A stretch of 64,000 nucleotides of DNA from Mycobacterium shinjukuense (GCF_010730055.1 NZ_AP022575.1:4278001-4342000), one strand, 5' to 3'. Counted from the first letter of the stretch, positions 47,824 to 57,059 are shown. Numbers and translations are program-made. The notes: generated from the letters alone by a model not told the origin.

Positions 47824-48549
47824 TCAGGTGGCGGTGAACGTGCTCAGGTCGTAGATGCCGAGGCTTTTTTCGATATCGGCGACCTTGTCGACCACCACGT
47901 GAAAGCCGTCCTGGCCGAACCTCCGGTGCTCCTCGTCTTCGAAGATCTCGGCCATGTCGCGAAACTCCGCGGCGGGCATCACGTCGCGCAGCGCCGGGAA
48001 GACTACGGTGTCTTCGCGCGCCTCGTGGGGCTCATACATCCGGACGAACGCCGACATGTCTTGCGCCAGGGCATCTCGCGCGGGCTGAGCCGACGCGGCG
48101 GCCGCCGCGGTGGCGGCAAGCACCCGGTCGGTGAGCACCCGGCCGCGCTGGTGCTGGGTGCGCAGAACGCCCGTAAGGTCGGTGAGTTTGCCTGCCTGCT
48201 CCAGCTTGGCGAAGACGTACCGTTCTTCCAGGCGTGCGTGGTAGTCCTCGATGAAGCTGCGAACAACCTCCGCTGCCGCGTTGAGCGCCTCCGCCGGACT
48301 TGGCTCACCGGCCTGCAGACGACGGATCCCTTCTTGATAGATCAGCAGGACGCGTTTGAGTACGCCATGCTCGCGCATCAGGTCCTCGGGTGCCGTGACC
48401 GGCACTTCCTCTTCGGCGGGGGTTCCGGGCCCGCCCGAGCTCGGTTTCGGCCGCGTCCTGTCGCACGCCGCTAGGACGATCGCGCCGGCCGCGGATGCCG
48501 AGATCCCAAGAAGGGTGCGCCGGCCCACGGCTGGCAGTTGCTCTGTCAC
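47824..48549 (-). CDS. Tat-exported lipoprotein with hemerythrin-like domain
   Basis: The 241-aa protein begins MTEQLPAVGRRTLLGISASA, a twin-arginine signal (R10-R11), and continues to VLAAC, a lipobox with Cys29. A disordered linker (SSGGPGTPAEEEVPV) follows. The mature domain is a helical HHE bundle with putative iron ligands in MREHGVLKR, DYHARLEERYVF, RTQHQRGR and MYEPHEAREDTVVFP. Hemerythrins bind O2, NO or act in redox or iron sensing. Tat export suggests that it folds with its di-iron site before export. The start is the ATG at 48549. The M. tuberculosis order remembered for this place lacks this gene, so it may be species-specific. Downstream is Rv3482c-like, convergent. Confidence 0.87.
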   Translation of the reverse strand: MTEQLPAVGRRTLLGISASAAGAIVLAACDRTRPKPSSGGPGTPAEEEVPVTAPEDLMREHGVLKRVLLIYQEGIRRLQAGEPSPAEALNAAAEVVRSFIEDYHARLEERYVFAKLEQAGKLTDLTGVLRTQHQRGRVLTDRVLAATAAAAASAQPARDALAQDMSAFVRMYEPHEAREDTVVFPALRDVMPAAEFRDMAEIFEDEEHRRFGQDGFHVVVDKVADIEKSLGIYDLSTFTAT

Positions 48550-48840
48550 GGTTCACGCCTTTCGTCGCTGTGTCCTCGACCGGATCGGTGGATCGCCAGG
48601 GGCGCCCACTGAAAAGCCTAGGCGCCGGATGTCGCCGCCCGATATCTGATCTCGATATGTGCGTGGTCCTCCGCGAGATCCTGGTGGCAGCGATCGGCTG
48701 ATGCGATGATGCGATCGATGACGACATGGTCGCTGGAGCGCGCGAGGTCTCCCGTGTGTCAGGGTTGGGTGAGACAGCGGCAGTACCCGATCGTCGCTGC
48801 CCGGCGAGCTAGCATCACCATTTCTTGGCAGTAAGTCGGG

Positions 48841-49337
48841 ATGAAGAGCGCCGCAACGGGTTACGACGTTGTCGTGGTTGGTTTGGGCGGGATGGGAAGT
48901 GCCGTGGCCTACCACCTGGCCGCCCCGAGAACGCCTCGGGCACACAGATATACGGGTTTCCGGCGATCGACGGGCCCGGCGGTGGGGTGAAAGTCGGTCA
49001 GGTCTGCGCGGGAGTCCGCTGCACCCCGGACACCATCGACCGGGTGGTGCATGCCCAGGAGGTCGGTGACGTGACCGCGCGGGTCGGCACGTTGCTGCCG
49101 GCGCTGGCGGGCGCTTGCCTGCGGGCGGCGACGTGCATGTATGCCAACTCACCCGACCGGCACTTCGTCATCGGGCGCCACCCGCGGTGCGCCAACGTCC
49201 TGGTGGCCTGCGGGTTCTCCGGGCATGGCTTCAAATTCGTTCCGGTGATCGGCGAAATCCTTGCCGAGCTGGCCATCGATCGGGCCACCGACCACGCCAT
49301 CGCCATGTTCGACCCGCACCGGTTGTTGCCCGCATGA
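48841..49337 (+). pseudogene. Remnant of a FAD-dependent amino acid/sarcosine oxidase
   Basis: The first 28 codons, MKSAATGYDVVVVGLGGMGS then AVAYHLAA, are a Rossmann FAD-binding start of the DAO/sarcosine-oxidase family. The frame then changes at about 48924, and the C-terminal part in another frame reads GVRCTPDTIDRVVH..CMYANSPDRHFVIGRHPRCANVLVACGFSGHGFKFVPVIGEILAELAIDG-like, the usual end of N-methyltryptophan/sarcosine oxidases. Roughly 200 central codons of a normal 370-390-aa enzyme are missing. It is a deletion relic and not expressed as a functional oxidase. The preceding 291-bp gap holds no gene. Confidence 0.85.
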
Positions 49338-49354
49338 CAACGCCACACCGCGAC

Positions 49355-49402
49355 TGTGAATCTGGCGACGCCCTGTCGGCGTGTCGCGTCGCGCGATTCA
49401 CA
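49355..49402. repeat. Imperfect hairpin after the oxidase remnant
   Basis: TGTGAATCTGGCGACG at 49355-49370 pairs with CGTCGCGCGATTCACA at 49387-49402 with two mismatches around a 16-nt loop. It is unlike the GAACGTGAACTC palindromes in sequence but similar in size and in its place downstream of a gene. It may act as a transcription terminator or be another dispersed dyad family. Confidence 0.55.
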
Positions 49403-49545
49403 TTCACCGAGCAGTTCGCCGGCCGGATTCGCCGTCCCGGACGATCGGCGCCACGAATACGCCGAGGGGACAGGCCCCGGTTCTCCTGCCAGCGGACTGG
49501 CCCGGCCAGGTCAGCGCGCCGATGGCAATGCGAAGATAGCTGCCC

Positions 49546-50217
49546 GTGACAGCAAATTGGGCCACGGTGCTGGCCGGTCTGATTCCGCTCGCCCTGGTCA
49601 TCGCGGTCTCGCCGTTGTCGATCATCCCGGCGGTGCTGGTCTTGCACGCGTCTCGCCCGCGGCCGACCGGACTTGCTTTCCTGGGCGGCTGGCTGCTGGG
49701 GCTGGCCGCGCTGACCGCGGTTTTCGTCGGGGGCTCCGGCATGTTTGGCGGGCTGCACAAGGCGCCCCCGGCCTGGGCGTCCTGGCTTCGCGTGGTGCTC
49801 GGCTCGGCGCTGGTCGCGTTCGGCGTTTACCGGTGGTTGACCCGCCACGGCCGCAGCGAGACACCGAAGTGGATGCGCTCGTTTGCCACCATCACCCCGC
49901 GGCGCGCGGGAATTACCGGGACGGCGCTGGCGGTGGTACGACCCGAGGTCTTCATCATTTGCCTGGCGGCGGGGGTGGCCATCGGCACCAGCGGGCTCGC
50001 GATCGCGGGCAAGTCGGTGTGCGCCGCCGGCTTCGTCGTCGTCTCCGCGTCAACGGCGGCCCTGCCCATCGTGGCCTACGTGGCCGGCGGGGATCGCCTC
50101 GGCGACACGCTGGACCGGCTCAAAGACTGGATGGAAAAGAATCACGCGGCGATGGTCGCGGTCGTCTTGGTCCTGCTGGGTTTGATGGTGCTCTACAACG
50201 GAATTACCGCACTGTGA
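49546..50217 (+). CDS. GAP/LysE-like membrane protein (Rv3481c-like)
   Basis: The 223-aa protein has six hydrophobic segments in a pattern typical of the GAP (peptidoglycolipid-addressing protein)/LysE superfamily. Features include LAGLIPLALVIAVSPLSIIPAVLVLHASRPRPTGLAFLGGWLLGL and PEVFIICLAAGVAIG. Mycobacterial GAP members affect export of envelope glycolipids; amino acid export is the alternative. The start is the GTG at 49546. The 3' end lies 12 bp before the convergent stop of the patatin-like gene. It matches M. tuberculosis Rv3481c in order and size. Confidence 0.83.
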   Translation: MTANWATVLAGLIPLALVIAVSPLSIIPAVLVLHASRPRPTGLAFLGGWLLGLAALTAVFVGGSGMFGGLHKAPPAWASWLRVVLGSALVAFGVYRWLTRHGRSETPKWMRSFATITPRRAGITGTALAVVRPEVFIICLAAGVAIGTSGLAIAGKSVCAAGFVVVSASTAALPIVAYVAGGDRLGDTLDRLKDWMEKNHAAMVAVVLVLLGLMVLYNGITAL

Positions 50218-50229
50218 CTGCGTGCTCCG

Positions 50230-53200
50230 TCACCGTCGCCCCGGCATGGCGGCCGCGATCACGGTGACGCCCAGCGCGATCGCTCCCACCACGATCAGCG
50301 GGTGCCACCACTGCGCGCCCAGCCAATAGGCATGGGCACCGACCAGGCCGGGATTCTGCTCGTCGCCGAACAGCCAGTCCCGCACGACGGGCGTGGCCAG
50401 CGACAGCACCGCGCCGACAAGGGTCACCGACAACAGCGCGAACAGTAGCCGGCTGGATAGCTGCCAGGTGCCCAGCACGATGAGGTAACTACCCGTTGCG
50501 GCCATGACCAGCCCGGTCACTCCCGCCACGGTTGCCGACTGAATCGCGGCGGCGACGCCGAGCACCAACAGCACCGCGCCGGCGATGATGGTCGACCGGG
50601 CAATGCCTTTGGTCCACGACACCACTTGATATCCGCCGAGCGTCAGTGTTCGCAACGTGACCAGGGCCGGCCTGACGACGCTGGGCAGCTGCCGGACGGA
50701 TCCGGCCGCCCCGGTCGCGGTCGCGGCAACCTTGGCGACCGTCTGCGCCATCAGCGGCGACCCCTTGTCGGTGGCGAATGTTTCGCTGGCGACCGGATTC
50801 TCTTTCAACAGAGCATATTTGGCGTCCCCTGCGCCGGCGGCCAACACCTTCTGGGCCCAGGTTCGCGAACTTGCCGGGCTCCAGTCCGGCCGTTGTCCCG
50901 GCTGTGGGTCGATCACGGTGTTGGCCAGCACGTCCAATTCCTCGTCGAGGACGCATCGCTGCCACGCTTGCGCCAGCCACAGCGACGTCTGGGGAATGCT
51001 GGGGGGTATCGCCATGGCCGGGTCGTCCAAGAACGCAAGCTCGTGAAGCAGCACCTGTTCGGTCACAAGTTGGCCGGAACTCGGAAGGTCCGGTGCCCCA
51101 AGTGCCTTGAGTTGCCGCAGGAACCACTGCGCCCCGCTTTCCCGCTTGTTGGCCACGACCTGGCGTTCGCCGCCGCGGGCGGCAACGATCCACCGCACCC
51201 GCCGCGGGTCCAGCAGGACGTGCACCAGCCAACCGGATCCATCCAGCCGGCCCCACATCCAGTCGTTGGCTCGCCATGAGCGTTTGTAGAAGGCGCCGAA
51301 ATGGTGCAACTGCATGCCGGTGAGCTTCTGCTGGGCGGTTCGCCAGTCGGGCGCAAGCAGGGTGCGGGTGTCGGCGCTGACCTGCACGAGCTCCACCGAC
51401 TGCTCGACGTCTGCCTCCGACGGCAGCATCGCCCGCTGGGTGACGGCCAGATCGAACAGCTTGGCGGCCATGGTCGCCGGGTCGCGCGAGTCGGCTGGTG
51501 ACCCCAGATAGTCGAGGTAGGTGGTGAGCTGGCCGGCCGCGACGTGATCGTGCGCGAGCAGCGAATCCTGCTGTGCGCCAAAGGCGGAGGCGGCCGCACC
51601 GGCGAGTCGAGTCAATAGTGGGTAGCCGTCGACCAGGGCCTCGCCCAGCGCGATCCACGATTGCTCCCGCACCCTGGCCTGGTGCAGATAGTCCGCGGCG
51701 AGCAGGCGGGCGGCGTTGGCGAGCGACCCTCGCCGGATCGCCTCGTTGCCGCACACCGTGCGCACCAGCTCACCCAGATCGACCGGTGACGGAGGTGGGC
51801 AGGCCGCGTGAATTCCTCGGGTGAGTTCGGCCAAGGCGCCGAGGTCGGCTTCGGACTTGGCCAGCTGGTATGCCGCCTGGACGACGGCGAGCGCGCAACC
51901 CTTGGCGAGGTCGTAGGCCGGTTGGCCATACCGCGCAAAGTCGGCCGGACCGTCGGGCAGCGCACGCTCGGCCGGTTGCGACCAGCGACTCAGGATCGAC
52001 TCGATGACCTGCCGTCGGCACACCTGCTCGGCGTCACCCCCGACGGCGACGCCGGATTCCCAGCCCTTCGGCACACTGTCTGTTGACCCGGCCGATTCCG
52101 GCGGCCACGTGCTGAGCTGGCGCAGCAGGGCGGTGGTGAGGGTATTCGCATGGTTGGTGGCCTCACGCGTCCGGTAGTCGGCCAGCAGCGCCGGGGTGAG
52201 CAGCCGCGTGCCGTCGGGTAGCGCCGCGGCGAGCTCGGCCAGGCGCAGTTTGGTGTCGGTGCGAGCCGCCATGCGGTCCTGATGGGCGCGGATCGCCCGC
52301 AGGCTGGCCGCGATGGACTGGGTGGTGACCGCAGCCAGGTCCTTGAGCAGCCCGTCGACCAGCCCGAGCGGCTCGTCGACGGTGGCCACCGGCGGCTCGG
52401 CCACCGGGTCCGGTGTCGGTCCGGAGGAGGGAACGACAAAGAGCAGCACCCGGCGCACCGGTCGTCGGGCGGGACGGTCGAAGATGCGCCGCAGCACGAC
52501 GTCGATCGGCCGGTTGTCCAGCAGGCCGCCATCGGCCACCCAGTGGGGGCGGGTGATGTTGCTGAACGGCGCCATCGGCGGCCGAGCCGGCACGCCACCC
52601 TTGGCGGGGGTGCCCTCCCTAAAGGGCAGGAAGGCCGGCTCGAAGGCGATGGGGAACGACGCGGAGCTGCGGGCCGCCAACGCCAAGGCCGGGATCGTGT
52701 CGGTGTTGGCGAGGTCGGTCTCGGTGAAGGTGAACAGGCCACGCCGATCAACGTCTTGAACGAGCGTGCCGAACGAGTCGGTGAACCTGCCTGTCTCGCC
52801 GGCGAGCAGGGTCGTGGTGATGTATAGCGTGGTGGACGGCGTGCGCGCAGCCTCCGGAAACGCCGCGGGCGGAAACGGCCCGGTCTCGAGTTTGGGGATC
52901 TGCTCGGCCAACCTAGCGAACATCCGCTCGTCGCCGTACAACAGGGACGGGGTGTGCTCGTCGCGCGGGTCTCGCAGCAGCTCGGTCAGCGCGCCCAGGT
53001 CGAGCCAAAGGTCTCGTAGCCCGCCCAGGTCACACCCGGAGACTCGCGACCTGGCAAGCAGGGCCGCGTTGATGCCACCCGCGCTCGTTCCCGACAGGAT
53101 GTCGACGTCGACGACCATGTCGAGCAAGTCGATGAGCTGGGCGTAGCGGCGCAGGGAAGCCGTGGCCTCCCTGGTGAGTCGGTTGTCGGTGGGCAACGGT

Positions 53201-53358
53201 CCGCCCGCCCTGCGCCACTGCGACGCCTGCGCGAGCAGGTTGATTTCTCGCGCAACCCCGGCCATCCAGATCGCCAGACTGACGCCGCCGGTCATGGTCG
53301 CGGCGAACCGGAGTTCCTGCGTCAACTCCGTCACCGGTGACGGCCTGTCGAATGCCAT
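50230..53358 (-). CDS. Patatin-like phospholipase with membrane tail (Rv3479-like)
   Basis: The 1042-aa protein has an N-terminal patatin domain (about residues 15-330), a large middle region of DUF3376 type, and 3-4 C-terminal transmembrane helices (for example IIAGAVLLVLGVAAAIQSATVAGVTGL and LIVVGAIALGVTVIAAAMPG). The nucleophile elbow is GTSAG with Ser92, and the catalytic Asp is D276 in ADGGLLDNRP, completing the Ser-Asp dyad. The oxyanion-type element near residue 24 is TGGVSLAIWMAG. It should hydrolyse acyl lipids at or near the inner membrane. It matches M. tuberculosis Rv3479 (1028 aa). The start is the ATG at 53358 with a GGGGAA element upstream; a 94-aa coiled-coil gene precedes it. 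Confidence 0.9.
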   Translation of the reverse strand: MAFDRPSPVTELTQELRFAATMTGGVSLAIWMAGVAREINLLAQASQWRRAGGPLPTDNRLTREATASLRRYAQLIDLLDMVVDVDILSGTSAGGINAALLARSRVSGCDLGGLRDLWLDLGALTELLRDPRDEHTPSLLYGDERMFARLAEQIPKLETGPFPPAAFPEAARTPSTTLYITTTLLAGETGRFTDSFGTLVQDVDRRGLFTFTETDLANTDTIPALALAARSSASFPIAFEPAFLPFREGTPAKGGVPARPPMAPFSNITRPHWVADGGLLDNRPIDVVLRRIFDRPARRPVRRVLLFVVPSSGPTPDPVAEPPVATVDEPLGLVDGLLKDLAAVTTQSIAASLRAIRAHQDRMAARTDTKLRLAELAAALPDGTRLLTPALLADYRTREATNHANTLTTALLRQLSTWPPESAGSTDSVPKGWESGVAVGGDAEQVCRRQVIESILSRWSQPAERALPDGPADFARYGQPAYDLAKGCALAVVQAAYQLAKSEADLGALAELTRGIHAACPPPSPVDLGELVRTVCGNEAIRRGSLANAARLLAADYLHQARVREQSWIALGEALVDGYPLLTRLAGAAASAFGAQQDSLLAHDHVAAGQLTTYLDYLGSPADSRDPATMAAKLFDLAVTQRAMLPSEADVEQSVELVQVSADTRTLLAPDWRTAQQKLTGMQLHHFGAFYKRSWRANDWMWGRLDGSGWLVHVLLDPRRVRWIVAARGGERQVVANKRESGAQWFLRQLKALGAPDLPSSGQLVTEQVLLHELAFLDDPAMAIPPSIPQTSLWLAQAWQRCVLDEELDVLANTVIDPQPGQRPDWSPASSRTWAQKVLAAGAGDAKYALLKENPVASETFATDKGSPLMAQTVAKVAATATGAAGSVRQLPSVVRPALVTLRTLTLGGYQVVSWTKGIARSTIIAGAVLLVLGVAAAIQSATVAGVTGLVMAATGSYLIVLGTWQLSSRLLFALLSVTLVGAVLSLATPVVRDWLFGDEQNPGLVGAHAYWLGAQWWHPLIVVGAIALGVTVIAAAMPGRR

Positions 53359-53399
53359 GGCGTTTCCCCATCCGTAGCGAGGTGCGGCCCGCGCGTCGG

Positions 53400-53684
53400 T
53401 CAGCGGGTGAGCGCTTGGGCGAGGAGGGTCTTGATCTCGCCGACGGACGCTGTGATCTGGGCGGCGGATGCTTCCAGTGAGCGGATGCGTTGGTTGGAGT
53501 CATCGGCGGTGTCTCTCAATCCGGTGCCGAATCCTCGCAGCACGTCGGCGAGCAATTGTTGAGTTTCCCCGACGGCCTTGATCGCTGAGGCCATCGCCGG
53601 GTAGTCGGTCTGCGATGTCTCCACGGCCGTGACCCGGGTTCGGAGGTTTTCTAGGGCGCCTTCGAGATCTTCTAGGGTGGCCAC
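53400..53684 (-). CDS. Short coiled-coil protein
   Basis: The 94-aa product (GTG start at 53684) reads as a long heptad-patterned helix. It has DLEGALENLRTRVTAVETSQ near the N-terminus and IRSLEASAAQITASVGEIKTLLAQALTR at the C-terminus, with no domain motif. The frame stays open to 53780 but upstream residues are Arg-rich and not protein-like. No Shine-Dalgarno is obvious, so the start is uncertain. It lies 41 bp upstream of the patatin-like gene on the same strand, so it may be its co-transcribed partner. Confidence 0.6.
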   Translation of the reverse strand: MATLEDLEGALENLRTRVTAVETSQTDYPAMASAIKAVGETQQLLADVLRGFGTGLRDTADDSNQRIRSLEASAAQITASVGEIKTLLAQALTR

Positions 53685-54050
53685 CCAGGCATCGTATGCG
53701 CTCCCGCCGGGTCTCAGTGCGCGATGCCGGCGTTGACCTGGCTGGTCATCCCGTCGGCGCACCCCGCAGGAACTCGGCATTGTTGAGGCTCGGGAAGCCC
53801 CGCACCGACGCGGACTCTTTGGCGCAGGCGGCTGGCCGCCCCCACCACAGACACCCTGACTGTCGACGAACGGAAGGCGCGTCGAAAGGCCAAAGCGGTG
53901 AAAGGATATGCCACCCAGACCGGGACACGGGGAACCAAATCCCGCGCACCCAACCGGGCAAGAACGCGACTACCGGGTCGGGCAACCGTTACCCCGGTAA
54001 TGGCCAACAACGGCCAACTCCCCACGAGTAACGGTCATAGGATCGCGTGA
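53685..54050. other. 366-bp gap without a convincing gene
   Basis: One plus-strand frame through about 53845-54032 encodes the basic stretch VDERKARRKAKAVKGYATQT and ends ATVTPVMANNGQLPTSNGHRIA-stop just before the hydrolase ATG. It has no start codon with a ribosome site and no recognised family, so it may be a gene relic. A longer open frame (53696-54031) in another phase has no protein-like features. No promoter is called. Confidence 0.4.
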
Positions 54051-54926
54051 ATGGCGACCGACCCCGAACCGTTCGTGATCCGGGGGGCGGGCGGTGTGCG
54101 CATCGTCGCTGACCGCCTGGGCGATCCCGGTGCGCGTGCCGTGGTGTTCCTGCACGGCGGCGGGCAGACCCGACGCTCGTGGGGCCGGGCGGCGGCCGCC
54201 GTGGCCGCCCGCGGGTGGCAGGCCGTCACGGTCGACCTGCGGGGTCATGGAGAATCCGACTGGTCAAGCGAGGGTGACTATCGCGTGGTCAGCTTTGCCG
54301 CCGACGTCGAGGAGGTGCTGCGCAGCCTGCCTCCGCGACCGGTGCTGGTGGGAGCCTCCCTGGGTGGGTTCACCGCGATGCTGCTGGCGGGGGAGCTTTC
54401 GCCGGGCATCGCCAGCGCGGTGGTGTTGGTCGACATCGTGCCGAACATGGAGCAGGCCGGGGCGGACCGGATCCACGCCTTCATGGTCGACCGGGTGGAA
54501 TCCGGGTTCGGTTCACTGGAGGAGGTCGCCGACGCGATCGCCGAGTACAACCCGCATCGGCCCCGGCCCACCGATCTGGACGGCCTGACCACCAACCTGC
54601 GCCGCCGCGGTGATCGCTGGTACTGGCACTGGGATCCGCAGTTCATCAGCGGCGCGGCGGCCTTGCCCCCCGTCGAGGTCACCGATCCCGACCGCATGCA
54701 TGCGGCCGTCGCCGCGATCCTGCGACACGGCGTGCCCATGCTGCTCATTCGCGGCCAGATGAGCGATCTGGTCAGCCAGCAGCGCGCCGACGAATTTCTT
54801 ACCCGCTTCCCGCAGGTCGAGTTCACCGATGTGCGCGGCGCCGGACACATGGTCGCCGGCGATCGCAACGATGTCTTCGCCGGGGCCGTGCTGGATTTCC
54901 TTGCCCGGCATAGCTCGAACGCGTGA
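54051..54926 (+). CDS. Alpha/beta-hydrolase
   Basis: The 291-aa protein has the classical alpha/beta-hydrolase order. VVFLHGGGQTRRSW carries the oxyanion loop, VTVDLRGHGESDW follows, and VLVGASLGGFTAML is the nucleophile elbow (Ser near residue 103). The acid is likely in LIRGQMSDLV, and the base His is in VRGAGHMVAGD near residue 270. The substrate is unknown; epoxide hydrolase, esterase or haloalkane-type enzymes share this layout, although the HGGG differs from HGFP of the haloalkane group. The ATG at 54051 is preceded by a weak purine tract. It is convergent with the membrane-protein gene, with only 3 bp between the stops. Confidence 0.85.
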   Translation: MATDPEPFVIRGAGGVRIVADRLGDPGARAVVFLHGGGQTRRSWGRAAAAVAARGWQAVTVDLRGHGESDWSSEGDYRVVSFAADVEEVLRSLPPRPVLVGASLGGFTAMLLAGELSPGIASAVVLVDIVPNMEQAGADRIHAFMVDRVESGFGSLEEVADAIAEYNPHRPRPTDLDGLTTNLRRRGDRWYWHWDPQFISGAAALPPVEVTDPDRMHAAVAAILRHGVPMLLIRGQMSDLVSQQRADEFLTRFPQVEFTDVRGAGHMVAGDRNDVFAGAVLDFLARHSSNA

Positions 54927-54929
54927 CCG

Positions 54930-56108
54930 TCAAACCTGGTGGGGCTCCCGAGCGGGGTTGGGCTGGTGAGGCGGCTGGACGCCGGTTTCCAGCGGCCGAC
55001 GTGGCGTGGCGGTGCCGGCTGCGGCGATGCACAAGCCCGCCATAACGAGGCAGCCGATGGTATACCACAGGCTGCCGGTGGGGTCGCCGCTGGGAGTGAC
55101 GCCGCCGGCGGCGCTGAAGTATGCGGGTAATGCCGCCAACCAGAGGACCGTCATGACCGCGAGATACACCGCGGCGTAGCCCAGGATAAGTGGGTTGGAA
55201 TAGCCCACGGCGGCAACGGCTTTGGCGCGGCGAAGACGGCGCCACTGGCCGACGAGCAGCGCTATCGCCACGACGGAGACGACGACGAGTTCGACCGCGT
55301 AGAGGAAGCCCGCCACCGTGGTGCTGCCGGAGATGATGCCGCCAACTGTGGCGGGCAGCGGCAGCACCACGGTGCCGATCGAGGCCAGCACTCCGACGGC
55401 GAGGGTGCGCCACAGCACCTGCGCACCCGTGAAACTCCCGCCCTCGTCCACCCGCCGGCCGACGACGAGCTGGACGAAAAACGCCAGGGATATGGGCCAC
55501 AACGCGGCGAACACCACGACGCTGGGCAGCGGCACCGAATCGAAGAACGGCTTGTTCAGTGGATGGTCTAGCGTCCACTCCCACCACCGCAGTTGCGGCC
55601 CGAGGTGGTCGAAGATCTCGTAGAACGCGTGGTGGACGAACCCGACGCAGATCGCCCCGGACAGGACACCGTGGCGTCGGAAAACCCCAAGAATGCGGAC
55701 GATCTCGAACGCCACCGTCGCCATCGTCGGGTAGATCGCGACGATGTAGAGCGGTAGCCGGCCCCACAGGAATTCGACGGTGAATACGTTGTGGGCGAAC
55801 ATCGTGTCGACGTGCTCGCTGATGCCGAACGCCGCCGGAAAGTACAGCGGAGGTTCGATGATGAGCAGATAGGCGATGGCACCGAACCACAGCACGAGGT
55901 TGGTCGGGTCGTCGTGCCGACGCCAGCGGATGATCGCGTAGGCCAGGGTCAGCACCGCGCCCGCGACCACGGTGATCTCCAGCACCGGCAGCGTCCAGTT
56001 CTGCAAGCCGAACGGGTTGCGGAACTCGACGAGGCCCCCGGCCGTGTCGCACGAAAACCCCAGCCGTGCGGCGAGTTCAGCGAATGTCGGTGAGCACAGC
56101 TCAGGCAT
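54930..56108 (-). CDS. Polytopic membrane protein, partner of the di-iron gene
   Basis: The 392-aa protein has about 8-9 transmembrane helices. It has a short cysteine-bearing N-terminus (MPELCSPTFAELAARLGFSC), then helices such as LPVLEITVVAGAVLTLAYAII and LVLWFGAIAYLLIIEPPLYF. Histidines in the membrane region (for example GFVHHAFYEIFDHLGPQLRWWEW) could bind a metal or haem. No known family was recognised. The start is the ATG at 56108, which overlaps the upstream di-iron gene by 8 bp, so the two are translationally coupled. The C-terminal tail is Pro/Arg-rich and cytosolic. Confidence 0.8.
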   Translation of the reverse strand: MPELCSPTFAELAARLGFSCDTAGGLVEFRNPFGLQNWTLPVLEITVVAGAVLTLAYAIIRWRRHDDPTNLVLWFGAIAYLLIIEPPLYFPAAFGISEHVDTMFAHNVFTVEFLWGRLPLYIVAIYPTMATVAFEIVRILGVFRRHGVLSGAICVGFVHHAFYEIFDHLGPQLRWWEWTLDHPLNKPFFDSVPLPSVVVFAALWPISLAFFVQLVVGRRVDEGGSFTGAQVLWRTLAVGVLASIGTVVLPLPATVGGIISGSTTVAGFLYAVELVVVSVVAIALLVGQWRRLRRAKAVAAVGYSNPLILGYAAVYLAVMTVLWLAALPAYFSAAGGVTPSGDPTGSLWYTIGCLVMAGLCIAAAGTATPRRPLETGVQPPHQPNPAREPHQV

Positions 56109-57036
56109 CGACGTTCTGCTTGGTGGCCGCGGTGTACCAATTGGTGACGTCGTAGCCGTCGTCGTAGCGGGCAAACCATTCCTCGGCCAGCGCGGGCAGG
56201 TTCTCCCGTGCGGGATCGTGGTTGGGCAGTTGGCTGCGCACGATCCCCGATACCGCGATCAGCTTCTCGCGCAGCGGCAGGTGGCCGAATGCGTTCCCGA
56301 ACGGTCCGTGGTTGGCGACGCGGCTGACCCGAAGACGCTGCAGCAGAGCGGTTTTCCGCCGGTACATGCCAAAGGTCGACATGGCGTCGACCTGGCGTTC
56401 GGCCAGCGGAACGTGCTTGTTGAAGCCTTCGGCGGCCATCCGCAGCACCGACCAGACGTGTTTGAACACCGACGGTGCCACCCGCATGCGATACCAGGGG
56501 TCGCCGACGACCTCGTCGTAGATGATCAACGCCGAGCTGCGATGCTCGACCTCCTCGACGAAGTGCCACAAAAACAGCGAGGCCACCCGGTCGTCGCCCG
56601 GCGCGAACAGCGTGTCATCGTTGTCGAGCATCAGTTTGAACACCGGCGTGAAGGTCGCCTCGAGGTCGGCGGTGTAGGCGAGCCGGTACCGCAGCGGCTC
56701 GTTGGCGGTCAGCTCGTCGAAGGCGGCGATCACCGCGTCGAGGGTGTCCTTGAGCGCCGGATAGCTCTTGATCAGTCCCTTCGCGTGCTGGCGGTGGGCC
56801 ATGGAGTGCTGGCCTTCCTGCCGCACGAACGCTTGAGCTTCCTCGGCCACGGCCGGATCGGTGATCAGCGGCATGGCCTCGGGGATCATGGCGCCGATCA
56901 TCTTCTCGAACGCGATCGCCAGGAACGACACCGCGTTGGCCATGCTCGAGAACGCGGGGTTCTTTTCGTTCCACAGGAACGGAACGTCATAGTCCGCGAA
57001 CGCGAACCGCATCTTGCGCACCTGAAGATCCGTCAT
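56101..57036 (-). CDS. Ferritin-like di-iron metal-dependent hydrolase (PF10118-type)
   Basis: The 311-aa protein shows the four helix-borne ligands of a di-iron carboxylate site: E44 in AFEKMIGAM, E74xxH77 in RQEGQHSMAH, E126 in TADLEATFT, and E162xxH165 in VEEVEHRS. It belongs to the family annotated as metal-dependent hydrolase (PF10118). The real reaction may be oxidation, as in other ferritin-like di-iron enzymes. The start is the ATG at 57036 (MTDLQVRKMRFAF). It is divergent from the TetR regulator across a dyad at 57060-57089 and coupled to the membrane-protein gene downstream. Together they may form a lipid or hydrocarbon modification unit (inference). Confidence 0.82.
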   Translation of the reverse strand: MTDLQVRKMRFAFADYDVPFLWNEKNPAFSSMANAVSFLAIAFEKMIGAMIPEAMPLITDPAVAEEAQAFVRQEGQHSMAHRQHAKGLIKSYPALKDTLDAVIAAFDELTANEPLRYRLAYTADLEATFTPVFKLMLDNDDTLFAPGDDRVASLFLWHFVEEVEHRSSALIIYDEVVGDPWYRMRVAPSVFKHVWSVLRMAAEGFNKHVPLAERQVDAMSTFGMYRRKTALLQRLRVSRVANHGPFGNAFGHLPLREKLIAVSGIVRSQLPNHDPARENLPALAEEWFARYDDGYDVTNWYTAATKQNVDA

Positions 57037-57059
57037 CGGTCGCACCCCCGCAGTCTGTG

